A stretch of 64,000 nt of DNA from Bacillus sp. FJAT-50079 (GCF_018343515.1 NZ_JAGYPD010000003.1:574116-638115); one strand, 5' to 3'; positions 25,704-35,895 are shown, counted from the first letter of the stretch. Made by a program: numbers and translations. The notes: generated by a model not told the origin, from the sequence alone.

Positions 25704-28091
25704 ATGTTGAAGTACGATATTAAAAAAGCGGCAGTCATCGGCTCAGGTGTGATGGGGTCTGGCATTGCGGCTCATCTTGCCAATATCGGGATCCCATCAT
25801 TGTTACTCGATATCGTTCCAGATGAGCTTTCAGCAGATGAAAAATCGAAAGGACTTACATTAGAAGATCGAGTTGTTCGCAATCGCTTTGCGAATGCCGC
25901 ATTAACCAAATTAATAAAACAAAAACCCGCGCCACTTACAAAAAAGGAAAATCTCGCAATGATTACAGCGGGCAATCTTGAAGACGATATCAAGCTTCTA
26001 TCTGAGGTAGATTGGATCATTGAGGTCGTTGTTGAGAATTTGGACGTGAAAAAGAAAGTTTTTGAAAGCGTTGACAAGCATCGTAAACTTGGAAGTATTG
26101 TTAGCTCTAATACATCAGGAATATCAGTCGAGAAAATGTCGGCAGGACGTTCAGCTGATTTTCAAAAACATTTTATCGGTACTCATTTTTTTAATCCCCC
26201 TCGCTATTTAAAACTACTTGAAATTGTTCCTACGGAAAAAACAGATAGAGATGTTATTCAATTTATGCAAACCTTTGGTGAGGATACGCTTGGGAAAGGC
26301 GTTGTTATTGCCAAGGATACACCGAATTTTATTGCCAATCGAATTGGGACATATGGTTTACTCGTAACCGTGAGAGAAATGTTAAAGGGCGGGTATCGAA
26401 TCGGTGAAGTGGATTCGATCACGGGCACATTAATTGGGCGTCCGAAAAGCGCCACCTTCCGTACACTCGATGTCGTTGGACTTGATACGTTCATTCATGT
26501 TGCAAATAATGTATATGAGCAAGTTGATGGAGCTGAAAAACAAGTATTTGAGATACCGGAATTTATGCAACAAATGCGAGAAAAAGGCTGGTTTGGCAGT
26601 AAATCAGGTCAAGGATTTTATATGAAAAAAGGAAAGGACATTCTTGAATTAAATCCTGAAACACTGGAATATGAACCAAGGAAAAAATTAAAAACACCAG
26701 GGCTTGAAATGGCGAAGCAGGCAAAGGGGACAGCGGAAAGATTGAAGATGCTGCTCTATTCGGACGATCATGCTGGTACATTGCTATGGAATATTACAGC
26801 TCCTGTGCTTGCGATCTCAGCTGAATTGCTTGGAACGATTGCGGATGATGTTGTTGCGATCGACCAGGCAATGAAATGGGGATTCGGCTGGAAACATGGG
26901 CCATTTGAAATATGGGATGCGATTGGCCTTGAAAAGTCGATTGAAAAAATGGAGATAGACGGAATTTCCGTCCCTTTTTGGGTAAAAGAGATGCTCGAAA
27001 ACGGGCACACTTCCTTTTATAAAGAAGTAGATGGAAAGCTGTCCTATTATATGAACGGAGAATATAAAGCGGTCGCGATCAATTCAAAAGTGATTGATTT
27101 ACAGCTTTTGAAAAAACAAGGTAAAGTCATAAAAAAGAATATTGGCGCGAGCTTAATCGATATTGGCGATGATGTTGCCTTGCTTGAATTTCACTCGCCA
27201 AACAATGCGATTGGCTTTGATATTATCCAAATGATCAATTATGCGATTGATGAAGTAGCAGACAACTACAAAGGCTTAGTTATTGGCAATCAAGGGAAAA
27301 ACTTCTGTGTTGGAGCCAATTTAGCGATGATTTTAATGGCTGCCCAAGATGACGATATATTCGAAGTCGATTTGGTCGTAAGACAATTTCAGCAAGCGAT
27401 GATGAAAATTAAATATAGCGCAAAGCCAGTCGTAGCGGCACCATTTGGGATGACACTTGGCGGTGGGGCGGAAGTTTGTCTGCCCGCTGCACATATTCAA
27501 GCGTCATCTGAAACATATATTGGGCTTGTTGAAACAGGTGTCGGTCTTATTCCGGGGGGCGGGGGAAATAAAGAATTATATATGAAGACATTGCGAGAGA
27601 TGCCCGAAGGAATTGATTTTGATTTACAAAAAGTCGCAAATAAAGTGTTTGAAACGATTGCAATGGCGAACGTATCAACATCTGCAGATGAAGCGAATGA
27701 AAAAGGCTTTCTTAATCATAACGATGGTATTAGTGTCAATGGAGATCATCTTCTATATGATGCGAAACAATCCGTTCTATCATTATATGAAAAAGGCTAT
27801 CGACCACCTGTACGAAGGAAGGTTCCGGTCACTGGCGAAACCGGCTATGCAACCTTATTACTCGGTGCCGAGGCCATGCGATTATCTGGTTATATTTCTG
27901 ATCATGATTTGAAGATTGCCAAAAAGCTTGCTTATGTTATTGCTGGAGGAATGGTGCCATACGGGACAGAAGTAGATGAACAATATTTGCTTGATCTTGA
28001 AAGGGAAGCGTTCATTAGTCTCGTTGCTGAACCAAAATCACAAATGAGAATGCAACACATGTTGGTGAAGGGGAAGCCATTAAGAAACTAA
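25704..28091 (+). CDS. fadN: 3-Hydroxyacyl-CoA dehydrogenase/enoyl-CoA hydratase FadN
   Basis: This is a 795-aa bifunctional beta-oxidation enzyme. The N-terminal NAD-binding domain starts at residue 8 with GSGVMGSGIAAHLANIG. The dehydrogenase C-terminal helices include DTPNFIANRIGTYG and GRPKSATFRTLDVVGLD. The enoyl-CoA hydratase (crotonase) domain is around residues 480-690 with NFCVGANL and GMTLGGGAE. This is reversed compared with E. coli FadB but standard for Bacillus FadN (YusL, about 789 aa). It is first in fadN-fadA-fadE and controlled by the FadR box. Confidence 0.95.
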   Translation: MLKYDIKKAAVIGSGVMGSGIAAHLANIGIPSLLLDIVPDELSADEKSKGLTLEDRVVRNRFANAALTKLIKQKPAPLTKKENLAMITAGNLEDDIKLLSEVDWIIEVVVENLDVKKKVFESVDKHRKLGSIVSSNTSGISVEKMSAGRSADFQKHFIGTHFFNPPRYLKLLEIVPTEKTDRDVIQFMQTFGEDTLGKGVVIAKDTPNFIANRIGTYGLLVTVREMLKGGYRIGEVDSITGTLIGRPKSATFRTLDVVGLDTFIHVANNVYEQVDGAEKQVFEIPEFMQQMREKGWFGSKSGQGFYMKKGKDILELNPETLEYEPRKKLKTPGLEMAKQAKGTAERLKMLLYSDDHAGTLLWNITAPVLAISAELLGTIADDVVAIDQAMKWGFGWKHGPFEIWDAIGLEKSIEKMEIDGISVPFWVKEMLENGHTSFYKEVDGKLSYYMNGEYKAVAINSKVIDLQLLKKQGKVIKKNIGASLIDIGDDVALLEFHSPNNAIGFDIIQMINYAIDEVADNYKGLVIGNQGKNFCVGANLAMILMAAQDDDIFEVDLVVRQFQQAMMKIKYSAKPVVAAPFGMTLGGGAEVCLPAAHIQASSETYIGLVETGVGLIPGGGGNKELYMKTLREMPEGIDFDLQKVANKVFETIAMANVSTSADEANEKGFLNHNDGISVNGDHLLYDAKQSVLSLYEKGYRPPVRRKVPVTGETGYATLLLGAEAMRLSGYISDHDLKIAKKLAYVIAGGMVPYGTEVDEQYLLDLEREAFISLVAEPKSQMRMQHMLVKGKPLRN

Positions 28092-28115
28092 ATAGGGAAA
28101 GTGAGGGGGAAGCCG

Positions 28116-29291
28116 ATGCGTGAGGCAGTCATCGTTGCGGGTGCAAGAACACCGGTCGGAAAAGCGAAGAAAGGGACACTCGCTTCAGTAAGACCAGATG
28201 ATCTCGGGGCAGCAGTTGTCAAGGAAACGTTGAGACGTGCAAGTAATTATGATGGGGATATTGATGACTTGATTTTTGGCTGTGCGATGCCTGAAGCAGA
28301 ACAAGGATTGAATATGGCAAGGAATATTGGTGGCTTAGCTGGGCTACCAAATACCGTTCCGGCAATCACAATCAATCGCTACTGTTCTTCAGGGTTACAG
28401 GCGATTGCCTATGCGGCTGAACGGATTATGATTGGCAGTGCAAATACGATTATCGCAGGTGGGGCGGAGTCGATGAGTCTTGTGCCGATGATGGGCCATG
28501 TTGCTCGCCCAAATCGCAAACTTGCAGAAAAAGCTCCCGAGTATTATATGAGTATGGGGCATACGGCAGAAGAGGTGGCAAAACGCTTTGCTATTTCACG
28601 TGAAGATCAGGACGCATTCGCCGTTTCTAGTCATCATAAGGCTGCAAGAGCGATTGCGGATGGAAAATTCACAGAAGAAATTGTTCCCGTTGAGGTCACT
28701 CATAAACAGGTAAATGCCGAATATAAATTAACGGAAAAAAAGCTCATTTTTTCGGAAGATGAAGGAGTACGCCCAAATACGAATATCGGGGTGCTTGCAA
28801 CATTAAGACCGGCTTTTTCCATTTCAGGTTCTGTTACGGCAGGAAATTCTTCACAAACGAGCGATGGGGCTGCAGCGGTTATGGTAATGGATCGTGAAAA
28901 AGCTAAGTCACTTGGGCTTAATCCAGTATTAAAGTTTCGTTCGTTTGCGGTTGCTGGCGTTCCACCGGAAATTATGGGAATCGGCCCTGTTGCAGCGATT
29001 CCAAAAGCATTGAAATTAGCTGGACTGGAGCTTAGTGATATTGGCTTATTTGAATTAAATGAAGCATTTGCTTCACAATCAATTCAAGTGATTCGCGAGC
29101 TTGGCTTAAATGAGGAATTGGTAAATGTGAACGGTGGGGCGATTGCGCTCGGTCATCCACTCGGATGTACGGGAACGAAGCTTACGTTGACGCTTGCTTA
29201 TGAAATGAAGCGACGAAATGTTCAATTTGGAATTGTAACGATGTGTATTGGTGGGGGAATGGGAGCGGCTGGTGTCTTCGAATTAATTTAA
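28116..29291 (+). CDS. fadA: Acetyl-CoA acyltransferase (thiolase) FadA
   Basis: This 391-aa thiolase cleaves 3-ketoacyl-CoA in the last beta-oxidation step. It has the acylated Cys90 in NRYCSSGLQAIAYA, the NEAFASQ motif, GHPLGCTG (catalytic His) and CIGGGMGAA with the second catalytic Cys. A GTG at 28101 opens the frame, but ATG 28116 follows GAGGGGGA by 6 nt and gives the exact length of YusK. It lies 24 bp after fadN. Confidence 0.95.
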   Translation: MREAVIVAGARTPVGKAKKGTLASVRPDDLGAAVVKETLRRASNYDGDIDDLIFGCAMPEAEQGLNMARNIGGLAGLPNTVPAITINRYCSSGLQAIAYAAERIMIGSANTIIAGGAESMSLVPMMGHVARPNRKLAEKAPEYYMSMGHTAEEVAKRFAISREDQDAFAVSSHHKAARAIADGKFTEEIVPVEVTHKQVNAEYKLTEKKLIFSEDEGVRPNTNIGVLATLRPAFSISGSVTAGNSSQTSDGAAAVMVMDREKAKSLGLNPVLKFRSFAVAGVPPEIMGIGPVAAIPKALKLAGLELSDIGLFELNEAFASQSIQVIRELGLNEELVNVNGGAIALGHPLGCTGTKLTLTLAYEMKRRNVQFGIVTMCIGGGMGAAGVFELI

Positions 29292-29307
29292 AAGGGGGAA
29301 CGAAAGG

Positions 29308-31086
29308 ATGGCAAAGGAAACGAAGAAGTTAATAAAGGGCGGATCGTTTTTAATTGAAGATATTACGGCGGAGCAAATGTTTACACCAGAGGACTATACA
29401 GATGAACATAAAATGATCGCGAAAACGACAGAGGACTTCGTCATTAATGAAGTGATGCCTCAAATCGAACATATTGAAAATCATGAATTTGATCGATCTG
29501 TAAAACTATTAAAACAGGCGGGGGAACTTGGGCTTCTCGGTGCTGAGGTTCCGGAGGAATACGGTGGACTGGGGCTTGATAAAATTAGCGGATCATTAAT
29601 TTCAGAAAAATTAGCGCAGGCTGGTGGATTTTCAATTTCTCATGGGGCGCATGTTGGGATTGGCTCCCTTCCGATCGTTTTATTTGGCAATGAGGAGCAA
29701 AAGAAAAAATATTTGCCGAAGCTAGCGACAGGGGAATGGTTAGCAGCATATGCGTTAACAGAACCGGGTTCAGGTTCGGATGCACTCGGTGCCAAAACAA
29801 CGGCTATATTGAATGAAGCGGGTACTCATTATCTTTTAAATGGGGAAAAACAATGGATTACAAACTCTGCTTTTGCGGACGTTTTCATTGTCTATGCGAA
29901 AATAGATGGGGAACAATTTTCCGCCTTCATCGTTGAGCGCAATTATTCAGGAGTTTCAACAGGACCAGAGGAAAAGAAAATGGGAATTAAAGGCTCCTCG
30001 ACAAGAACGCTTTTATTAGATAACGCCCAAGTTCCAGTTGAAAATTTATTAGGAGAAGCGGGAAAAGGTCATCGAATCGCATTTAACATATTAAATATTG
30101 GTCGCTATAAGTTAGGAGTCGGGGCAATTGGTGGTTCAAAACGTGCATTCGACATTACGCTGAAATATGCGAATCAGCGAAAGCAATTTAAAACTCCGAT
30201 TTCTCAGTTCAATTTGACAAAGGAAAAATTCGGAACGCTTGGCGCACAAATTTATGCTGCGGAAAGTTCGGTTTATCGGACCGTTGGATTGTTTGAAGAG
30301 CGGATGGGACAGTTATCGGAAACACATGATGGGACAGAAGTAGCGAAATCAATTGCTGAATATGCAATCGAATGCTCGTTAAATAAAATTTTTGGTTCTG
30401 AAGTGCTTGATCATGTCGTTGATGAAGGCGTTCAGATTCATGGCGGTTACGGATATATGCAAGAATATGAGATTGAAAGAGCGTATCGTGACTCCCGGAT
30501 AAACCGTATCTTTGAGGGAACAAATGAAATTAATCGTTTGCTCGTCCCAGGGACATTTTTACGAAAGGCATTTAAAGGTGAGCTCCCATTGCTGGAAAAA
30601 GCCCAAAGCTTGCAAGAAGAATTAATGATGCTTATGCCAGAAGAGCCGGGTGACGAACCACTTGATCAAGAAAGACATTTAGTGCGAGGAACAAAAAAAG
30701 TGGCCTTAATGCTTGCGGGACTTGGTGCGCAAAAATACGGGCATGCCTTGGAGAAAGAACAAGAAATTTTAGCAAAGCTAGCTGATATCGTATCATTCGC
30801 CTATGCAATGGAATCCGTTTTATTGCGGACTGAAAAGGCGATCAAACGTGATGGAGTTGAGAAACATAGACAAAAGCTGCTTTACACACAAATTTTCTGT
30901 CAAGATTCGATCGTGAAAGTGGAGCAGTTTGCGCGCGAATGCTTGACAGCTATTGAAGAAGGCGATACATTCCGCATGATGAATTCCGCCCTCCGAAAGC
31001 TTATTCGCCATACACCTGTGAATGTAATTGCAAAAAAACGTGAAGCTGCTGATCGCTTAATCGTAGCAGAAAAATTCATCGTATAA
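29308..31086 (+). CDS. fadE: Acyl-CoA dehydrogenase FadE
   Basis: This 592-aa FAD enzyme introduces the alpha-beta double bond into acyl-CoA. The N-terminal domain includes [18 protein letters not shown]; the beta domain has [20 protein letters not shown] and [11 protein letters not shown]. The C-terminal helical domain has [34 protein letters not shown] with the catalytic-base region (cited in part). The extra C-terminal helical extension (about 440-590) is typical for the YusJ/VLCAD-like branch. Last gene of the operon, followed by a hairpin. Confidence 0.95.
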   Translation: MAKETKKLIKGGSFLIEDITAEQMFTPEDYTDEHKMIAKTTEDFVINEVMPQIEHIENHEFDRSVKLLKQAGELGLLGAEVPEEYGGLGLDKISGSLISEKLAQAGGFSISHGAHVGIGSLPIVLFGNEEQKKKYLPKLATGEWLAAYALTEPGSGSDALGAKTTAILNEAGTHYLLNGEKQWITNSAFADVFIVYAKIDGEQFSAFIVERNYSGVSTGPEEKKMGIKGSSTRTLLLDNAQVPVENLLGEAGKGHRIAFNILNIGRYKLGVGAIGGSKRAFDITLKYANQRKQFKTPISQFNLTKEKFGTLGAQIYAAESSVYRTVGLFEERMGQLSETHDGTEVAKSIAEYAIECSLNKIFGSEVLDHVVDEGVQIHGGYGYMQEYEIERAYRDSRINRIFEGTNEINRLLVPGTFLRKAFKGELPLLEKAQSLQEELMMLMPEEPGDEPLDQERHLVRGTKKVALMLAGLGAQKYGHALEKEQEILAKLADIVSFAYAMESVLLRTEKAIKRDGVEKHRQKLLYTQIFCQDSIVKVEQFARECLTAIEEGDTFRMMNSALRKLIRHTPVNVIAKKREAADRLIVAEKFIV

Positions 31087-31112
31087 GCCGTCATTTATGA
31101 CGGCTTTATTTA
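31084..31112 (+). terminator. Terminator of fadNAE
   Basis: AAGCCGTCA - TTTA - TGACGGCTT is followed by TATTTA. It begins at the fadE stop. Confidence 0.85.
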
Positions 31113-31126
31113 CTACATTTAGCTGG

Positions 31127-31225
31127 AATTGCACGATTTCTAGCTTAATTGCGCAACTTTGGATCGTAATTGCGCCACTTTTGGAATAATTGCGTGACTT
31201 TTACCGGCAATTGCGTAACTTCCTC
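31127..31225. repeat. 20-21-bp tandem repeat, five copies
   Basis: AATTGC cores start at 31127, 31147, 31168, 31188 and 31209, alternating 20 and 21 bp (mean 20.5). The unit is roughly AATTGCGC(A/C)ACTTTTGGATN. It sits between the fad terminator and yusI, just before a TATAAT at 31244. A weaker relative in reverse orientation is at 9650-9725. Confidence 0.85.
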
Positions 31226-31278
31226 TTTTTAGCGGCATTCGGTTATAATAGTGAGGATAATTATGAAGGGGTGAGGAA

Positions 31279-31644
31279 ATGTCACTTACATTTTATTCAT
31301 ATCCTCCATGTGGAACATGCCGTAAAGCGAAAAAATGGCTGGAGGAAAACGGACTAACGTTTGAGGAAGTGCATATTGTTGAACATACGCCATCAAGTGA
31401 AGAGGTAAAACAATTGCATGAGATAAGTGGACTAGAATTAAAGAAGTTTTTTAATACAAGCGGACAAAAATATCGTCAGCTTGGTTTAAAAGATAAAGTT
31501 GGCAGTGCATCAAATGAAGAATTATATGAACTGCTCGCTTCCGATGGGATGCTTATAAAACGTCCGATCGTAACGGATGGTGAGAGAGTAACGGTTGGAT
31601 TTAATGAGTCGACATATGAGGATACTTGGGGAAAGGTTAACTAA
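31279..31644 (+). CDS. yusI: ArsC/Spx-family protein YusI
   Basis: This 121-aa thioredoxin-fold protein begins LTFYSYPPCGTCRKAKKWL with a CxxC pair (C11, C14), then the family RPIVTDG motif (about residue 95). YusI-type members lie between arsenate reductases and Spx; the activity is not known. It starts at ATG with GAAGGGGTGAGG. Position ahead of gcvH is conserved with B. subtilis. Confidence 0.9.
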   Translation: MSLTFYSYPPCGTCRKAKKWLEENGLTFEEVHIVEHTPSSEEVKQLHEISGLELKKFFNTSGQKYRQLGLKDKVGSASNEELYELLASDGMLIKRPIVTDGERVTVGFNESTYEDTWGKVN

Positions 31645-31714
31645 CACGTTATCTTGCTTTCAAGCGATTCTTTTTGTACATTAAGACTAGAAAAGATGTT
31701 GGGGGGATGTATAA

Positions 31715-32095
31715 ATGATTATACCAAAAGAGCTTCGTTATTCTGATGAACATGAATGGGTAAAAGAAGAAGGCGAAACGGTACGAATCGGAATTACTGA
31801 GTTTGCTCAATCCGAGCTTGGTGATATTGTTTACGTCGAGCTTCCTGAAATAGGCGATGAAATTAAAGCGGATGAACCATTTGGCAGTGTAGAATCTGTA
31901 AAAACAGTTTCCGAGCTATATGCTCCACTTAGCGGAAAAGTTGTGGCTGTAAACGAAGAACTTGAAGATAGCCCAGAGTTTGTAAACGAATCACCGTATG
32001 AAAAAGCGTGGATGATCGTCATTGAACCGTCGGACGAAAGTGAAAAAGAAAAACTGATGTCAGCGGAAGAATACGAAAGAGTGACGAGCGAGTGA
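31715..32095 (+). CDS. gcvH: Glycine cleavage system H protein
   Basis: This 126-aa lipoyl-carrier protein shuttles the methylamine group in glycine cleavage. In Bacillus GcvH also acts as the hub for lipoate assembly and transfer. The lipoylated Lys63 is in [15 protein letters not shown]. Length and fold pattern are standard ([11 protein letters not shown] at the N-terminus). It is monocistronic by position, with its own terminator. Confidence 0.95.
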   Translation: MIIPKELRYSDEHEWVKEEGETVRIGITEFAQSELGDIVYVELPEIGDEIKADEPFGSVESVKTVSELYAPLSGKVVAVNEELEDSPEFVNESPYEKAWMIVIEPSDESEKEKLMSAEEYERVTSE

Positions 32096-32100
32096 TTCGT

Positions 32101-32133
32101 TGAGCACCTTGTACTACATGCAAGGTGTTTTTT
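32101..32133 (+). terminator. Terminator of gcvH
   Basis: GCACCTTG and CAAGGTG arms surround TACTACATG and are followed by a T6 run. Confidence 0.9.
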
Positions 32134-32155
32134 CTACATAGGAGGTCATGTTTGG

Positions 32156-32500
32156 ATGGATACTTCCGAAGAAAAGGTCATTATCGTCGAAGGATTAACA
32201 GATAAGAAAAAAGTAAAGACGATTGTCAAAGAACAAGTAGAAATTATTTGTACGAATGGGACGATTAGTTTTTCTAAGCTCGAACAGTTAATTGAGGAGC
32301 TTGAAGGAAAAGAAATATATATATTGGTAGATGCTGATCTCTCAGGGGAAAAGCTTAGAAAACAGCTGAAACGAGAATTTCCACTTGCCAGGCATCTTTA
32401 TATAGATAGTATTTATAAGGAAGTGGCTTCAGCCCCGGAACAACATTTGGCACAGATCTTATTGAGAGCAAATATAGATGTATTTGTTGAATTTTTATAA
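32156..32500 (+). CDS. yusF: TOPRIM-domain protein YusF
   Basis: This 114-aa protein is essentially a single TOPRIM domain: the Glu of VIIVEG (E12) and the DxD motif in LVDADLSGEKLR (D59, D61) are kept. Small stand-alone TOPRIM proteins resemble the M5 RNase/primase nucleotidyl-transfer core; no substrate is known. It starts at ATG with AGGAGGT. It is 10 bp from yusE and probably cotranscribed with it. Confidence 0.87.
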   Translation: MDTSEEKVIIVEGLTDKKKVKTIVKEQVEIICTNGTISFSKLEQLIEELEGKEIYILVDADLSGEKLRKQLKREFPLARHLYIDSIYKEVASAPEQHLAQILLRANIDVFVEFL

Positions 32501-32510
32501 AGGATGAATC

Positions 32511-32828
32511 ATGGTTATGAAGGAATGGTCTAAGAACGACATAACGAAAGTGATAGAAAATAGTGGGAATTCCGTCATTTATTTTTATACCCCATTATGT
32601 GGAACATGCGCAGTAGCTAGTAAAATGTTGAATGTTGTCGAACGATTAATTACAGCGATTTCATTTGCTAAAGTTGATTTAAACTATATGCCAGAAATGG
32701 CAGAACAATTCTCAATTGAAAGTGTGCCTTGCTTGATCATTATAAAGGAAGGAAAACCGATTGAAAAAGTATATGCTTTTCAATCAGTTCCATATTTATA
32801 TGAATTAATCAATGGTATTTACGATTAA
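32511..32828 (+). CDS. yusE: Thioredoxin-like protein YusE
   Basis: This 105-aa thioredoxin-fold protein has an active-site-like FYTPLCGTCAVASKM (C30, C33) and a cis-Pro region SIESVPCLIII. CGTC differs from the WCGPC of classical thioredoxins. It is cytoplasmic, with no signal peptide. It follows yusF as in B. subtilis; the partner proteins are unknown. Confidence 0.88.
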   Translation: MVMKEWSKNDITKVIENSGNSVIYFYTPLCGTCAVASKMLNVVERLITAISFAKVDLNYMPEMAEQFSIESVPCLIIIKEGKPIEKVYAFQSVPYLYELINGIYD

Positions 32829-32950
32829 TTTCCCGGGAAACTGTCAGAACTTTGTCGAAAATGGAAATTAAATGCCGTTGACGAATAAAAGTCTCCATGA
32901 TAGAATCTCATTTGTAGTTCATTTTGACTATTTAAAATGAATAGATTTTA

Positions 32951-33057
32951 CTCTTATTAAGAGTGGTGGAGGGATGTGCCCGATGAAGCCCGGCAACCAT
33001 CACAGCGTTGAAAAGGTGCCAAATCACACAAAGCAGCATGCTTTGAAAGATGAGAGA
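32951..33057 (+). ncRNA. SAM-I riboswitch (S-box) of metNPQ
   Basis: It contains the diagnostic blocks AGAGTGGTGGAGGGA, GCCCGATGAAGCCCGGCAACC and AAAGGTGCCAAAT-type pairing, closed by CTCTTAT at the 5' end and GATGAGAG at the 3' end (P1). It is followed by an intrinsic terminator. With SAM bound, transcription should stop before metN. Confidence 0.95.
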
Positions 33058-33070
33058 AGGGTTTATTGTT

Positions 33071-33109
33071 AATACCTTTCTGTCATTTGTGCAGTGAGGT
33101 ATTTTTTAT
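33071..33109 (+). terminator. SAM riboswitch expression-platform terminator
   Basis: AATACCT and AGGTATT arms surround a long loop and are followed by T6, just after the aptamer. Confidence 0.85.
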
Positions 33110-33138
33110 TTGAATGAAGAAAGTAGGTGTACACCGAG

Positions 33139-34167
33139 TTGATCAGCATAAAAGATGCAAAAAAGGTGTTTAAAACGAAAAGTGGAACAGTTCATGCTGT
33201 TGAAAATGTTAATATTCAAATTAATAAAGGCGAGATCTTCGGTGTAATTGGATACTCAGGTGCCGGAAAAAGTACTTTGATCCGAATGTTAAATGGTTTG
33301 GAAATACCAACATCGGGTTCGGTTAATATAGATGGTCTAGAGATTTCAAAAATCAGAGGGAATGAATTAAGAAAGGCACGCCAAGGAATTGGGATGATCT
33401 TTCAACATTTCAATTTGCTTTGGTCAAGAACAGTAAGAGAAAATATTGCTTTTCCACTTGAGATCGCAGGTGTTCCAAAAAAGAAGCGAATGGAAAAAGT
33501 AGATGAATTAATTAAACTCGTCGGGTTGGAAGGTCGAGAACATGCGTATCCATCTCAATTAAGTGGTGGTCAAAAACAAAGAGTTGGAATTGCTCGTTCG
33601 TTAGCAAATGACCCACAAGTCTTGCTTTGTGATGAGGCTACGTCGGCGCTAGATCCAGAAACGACCGATTCGATTCTTGATTTACTCGTTGATATTAATA
33701 AAAAACTTGGTTTAACAATTGTATTAATTACTCATGAAATGCATGTTATCCGAAAAATATGCCATCGAGTAGCAGTAATGGAAGCCGGAAAAGTCGTTGA
33801 AATGGGAGATGTATTGGATGTATTTAGAAATCCGCAAGCTCCAGTGACACAAAGATTCGTACAACAAATATCAGATCCGGATGAATCAAAGGAACTTGTT
33901 GAACATTTAGTTGAGGCTTATCCGGAAGGGAAAATTGTCAAGTTAACTTTTATTGGGGAAGCGGCAGAGCAGCCAGTTATTTCGAAATTAATCAGAGAAT
34001 TCGAATTAACGGTCAATATTATTCAGGGGAATATTAAGCAAACGCAAAATGGATCTTATGGAGTATTGTTTATTCAGATTAATGGAGAAAAGACAGAGAT
34101 GAAACGAGCAATTGACTTTTTACAGCAACAGAATGTCGGGGTTGAGGTGGTGACCGACAATGATTGA
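33139..34167 (+). CDS. metN: Methionine ABC transporter ATPase MetN
   Basis: This 342-aa ATPase has Walker A GYSGAGKST, signature LSGGQKQRVG, Walker B VLLCDEATSALD, switch HEMHV and the C-terminal NIL (ACT-like) regulatory domain (about residues 265-340) that binds methionine. I choose TTG 33139, 9 nt after AGGTG, giving the usual MISIKDAKKVF start and length; the frame also opens at GTG 33127, which lacks a well-placed site. It imports D/L-methionine with MetP and MetQ under SAM-riboswitch control. Confidence 0.92.
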   Translation: MISIKDAKKVFKTKSGTVHAVENVNIQINKGEIFGVIGYSGAGKSTLIRMLNGLEIPTSGSVNIDGLEISKIRGNELRKARQGIGMIFQHFNLLWSRTVRENIAFPLEIAGVPKKKRMEKVDELIKLVGLEGREHAYPSQLSGGQKQRVGIARSLANDPQVLLCDEATSALDPETTDSILDLLVDINKKLGLTIVLITHEMHVIRKICHRVAVMEAGKVVEMGDVLDVFRNPQAPVTQRFVQQISDPDESKELVEHLVEAYPEGKIVKLTFIGEAAEQPVISKLIREFELTVNIIQGNIKQTQNGSYGVLFIQINGEKTEMKRAIDFLQQQNVGVEVVTDND

Positions 34168-34828
34168 AAATTTATTTCCAAATGTGAAATGGGATAAAAT
34201 GTGGGAGGCAACCATTCAAACCCTTTATATGACTGGTATTTCCGTTTTAGCTACATTTATTATCGGTATTTTCCTTGGATTACTCCTGTTTCTTACGTCA
34301 AGGGGAAATATGTGGGAGAATACAGTCATTAATGGATTTGTTTCTGCTATTGTCAATATTTTCCGCTCGATTCCGTTTATTATATTAATCGTCCTCCTCA
34401 TTCCGTTTACAAAATTTTTAGTTGGGACGATGATAGGACCAAATGCAGCATTGCCTGCTTTAATTATTGGTGCTGCCCCATTCTATGCAAGGATGGTAGA
34501 AATCGGTTTGCGTGAAATTGATAAAGGAGTCATTGAGGCAGCTAAAGCAATGGGAGCAAAATCGAGCACAATTATAATGAAGGTTTTATTACCTGAATCA
34601 ATGCCGGCTCTTATTTCTGGAATTACTGTAACAACGATTGCACTTGTCGGTTATACAGCGATGGCTGGTGCGATTGGCGCTGGAGGTCTTGGAAACTTAG
34701 CGTATTTAGACGGGTTCCAACGAAGCCGTGAAGATGTTACATTTGTTGCGACTGTTCTCATTTTAATCATTGTGTTTATCATCCAATTTATTGGTGATGT
34801 CATAACAAAAATAATTGATAAGCGCTAA
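34160..34828 (+). CDS. metP: Methionine ABC transporter permease MetP
   Basis: This 222-aa permease has about five helices and the conserved FRSIPFIILIV and GLREIDKGVIEAAKAMGAKSS (EAA loop). It overlaps metN by 8 bp and ends directly before the metQ leader. Length is normal for MetI/MetP. Confidence 0.94.
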   Translation: MIENLFPNVKWDKMWEATIQTLYMTGISVLATFIIGIFLGLLLFLTSRGNMWENTVINGFVSAIVNIFRSIPFIILIVLLIPFTKFLVGTMIGPNAALPALIIGAAPFYARMVEIGLREIDKGVIEAAKAMGAKSSTIIMKVLLPESMPALISGITVTTIALVGYTAMAGAIGAGGLGNLAYLDGFQRSREDVTFVATVLILIIVFIIQFIGDVITKIIDKR

Positions 34829-34858
34829 ATGGCGCGAAACATTAAGGGGGAAAAGGAA

Positions 34859-35722
34859 ATGAAAAAATGGTTGACTGTATTATTTGCAGTGCTATTAACT
34901 GTAGCTCTTGCAGCATGTGGATCATCGAATGACTCAAACTCATCTGGAGCAGACGATCAAGGGGCAAAAGAAGCAGAAAAGAAGGAAAATAGTAAACTAG
35001 TCGTTGGTGCATCGAATGTGCCTCACGCTGAAATTCTTGAACAAGCAAAACCGATTTTGGCGGAAAAAGGAATTGACCTAGAAATTACAGTTTTCCAAGA
35101 TTATATTTTGCCAAACAAAGCGTTGGAAGATAAAGAACTTGATGCGAACTTCTTCCAGCATATTCCATACTTAAATAAGCAAATTGATGACTTTGGCTAT
35201 GATTTTGTTAATGCCGGTGCGATTCATATTGAACCAATGGCAATTTATTCGAAAAAACATAAGTCAATTGAAGACATTCCTGAAGGCGGAGAAATTATTT
35301 TCAGTAGCTCTGTTGCTGAACACGGCCGTGTATTATCATTGTTAGAAAAAAATGGTCTAATTAAACTAAAAGATGGCATTGATAAAACGACAGCTGAAGT
35401 AGATGACATTGTTGAAAATCCAAAAAATTTAACATTTAAATATGAGTATGAGCCTGCGTTACTACCACAAGTATATAATAATGATGAAGGCGATGCAGTT
35501 GTTATCAACTCAAACTATGCGCTTGATATTGACTTAAATCCACTTGAAGATTCGATTGCGATCGAAGAGTCAGATTCACCATATGCGAATATTATTACGG
35601 TTCGTAACGGCGATCAAGATGATGAAAGAATTAAAACTTTAGTAGAGGTTCTTCACTCTAAAGAAATCCAAGATTTTATTCTTGAAGAATGGGAAGGCTC
35701 TGTCGTTCCAGTTAAAGAATAA
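34859..35722 (+). CDS. metQ: Methionine-binding lipoprotein MetQ
   Basis: This 287-aa NlpA-family binding protein has a signal MKKWLTVLFAVLLTVALAAC with lipobox Cys20. The domain begins KLVVGASNVPHAEILE, and EDKELDANFFQHIPYLN and INSNYALDI are typical. The frame opens at ATG 34829, but ATG 34859 follows AAGGGGGAAAAGG and begins the signal peptide. Last gene of metNPQ. Confidence 0.94.
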   Translation: MKKWLTVLFAVLLTVALAACGSSNDSNSSGADDQGAKEAEKKENSKLVVGASNVPHAEILEQAKPILAEKGIDLEITVFQDYILPNKALEDKELDANFFQHIPYLNKQIDDFGYDFVNAGAIHIEPMAIYSKKHKSIEDIPEGGEIIFSSSVAEHGRVLSLLEKNGLIKLKDGIDKTTAEVDDIVENPKNLTFKYEYEPALLPQVYNNDEGDAVVINSNYALDIDLNPLEDSIAIEESDSPYANIITVRNGDQDDERIKTLVEVLHSKEIQDFILEEWEGSVVPVKE

Positions 35723-35731
35723 ATAGAACAT

Positions 35732-35768
35732 AAAAAAATTCCGGATCATAACAAATCCGGGATTTTTT
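35732..35768 (+). terminator. Terminator of metNPQ
   Basis: AATTCCGGAT and ATCCGGGATT arms are flanked by A7 and T6 tracts. Confidence 0.88.
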
Positions 35769-35895
35769 ATGTTCACGAAAAGCAGCCCAATAAAGTGTCG
35801 AATTAGCCTAATTATGAGAAAATGGGCGATTTCACCTCGTTTTTACTAGTCAAAAATATTAAACTGATGCTAAAGGAAGGCAAAGTCATTCCTAG

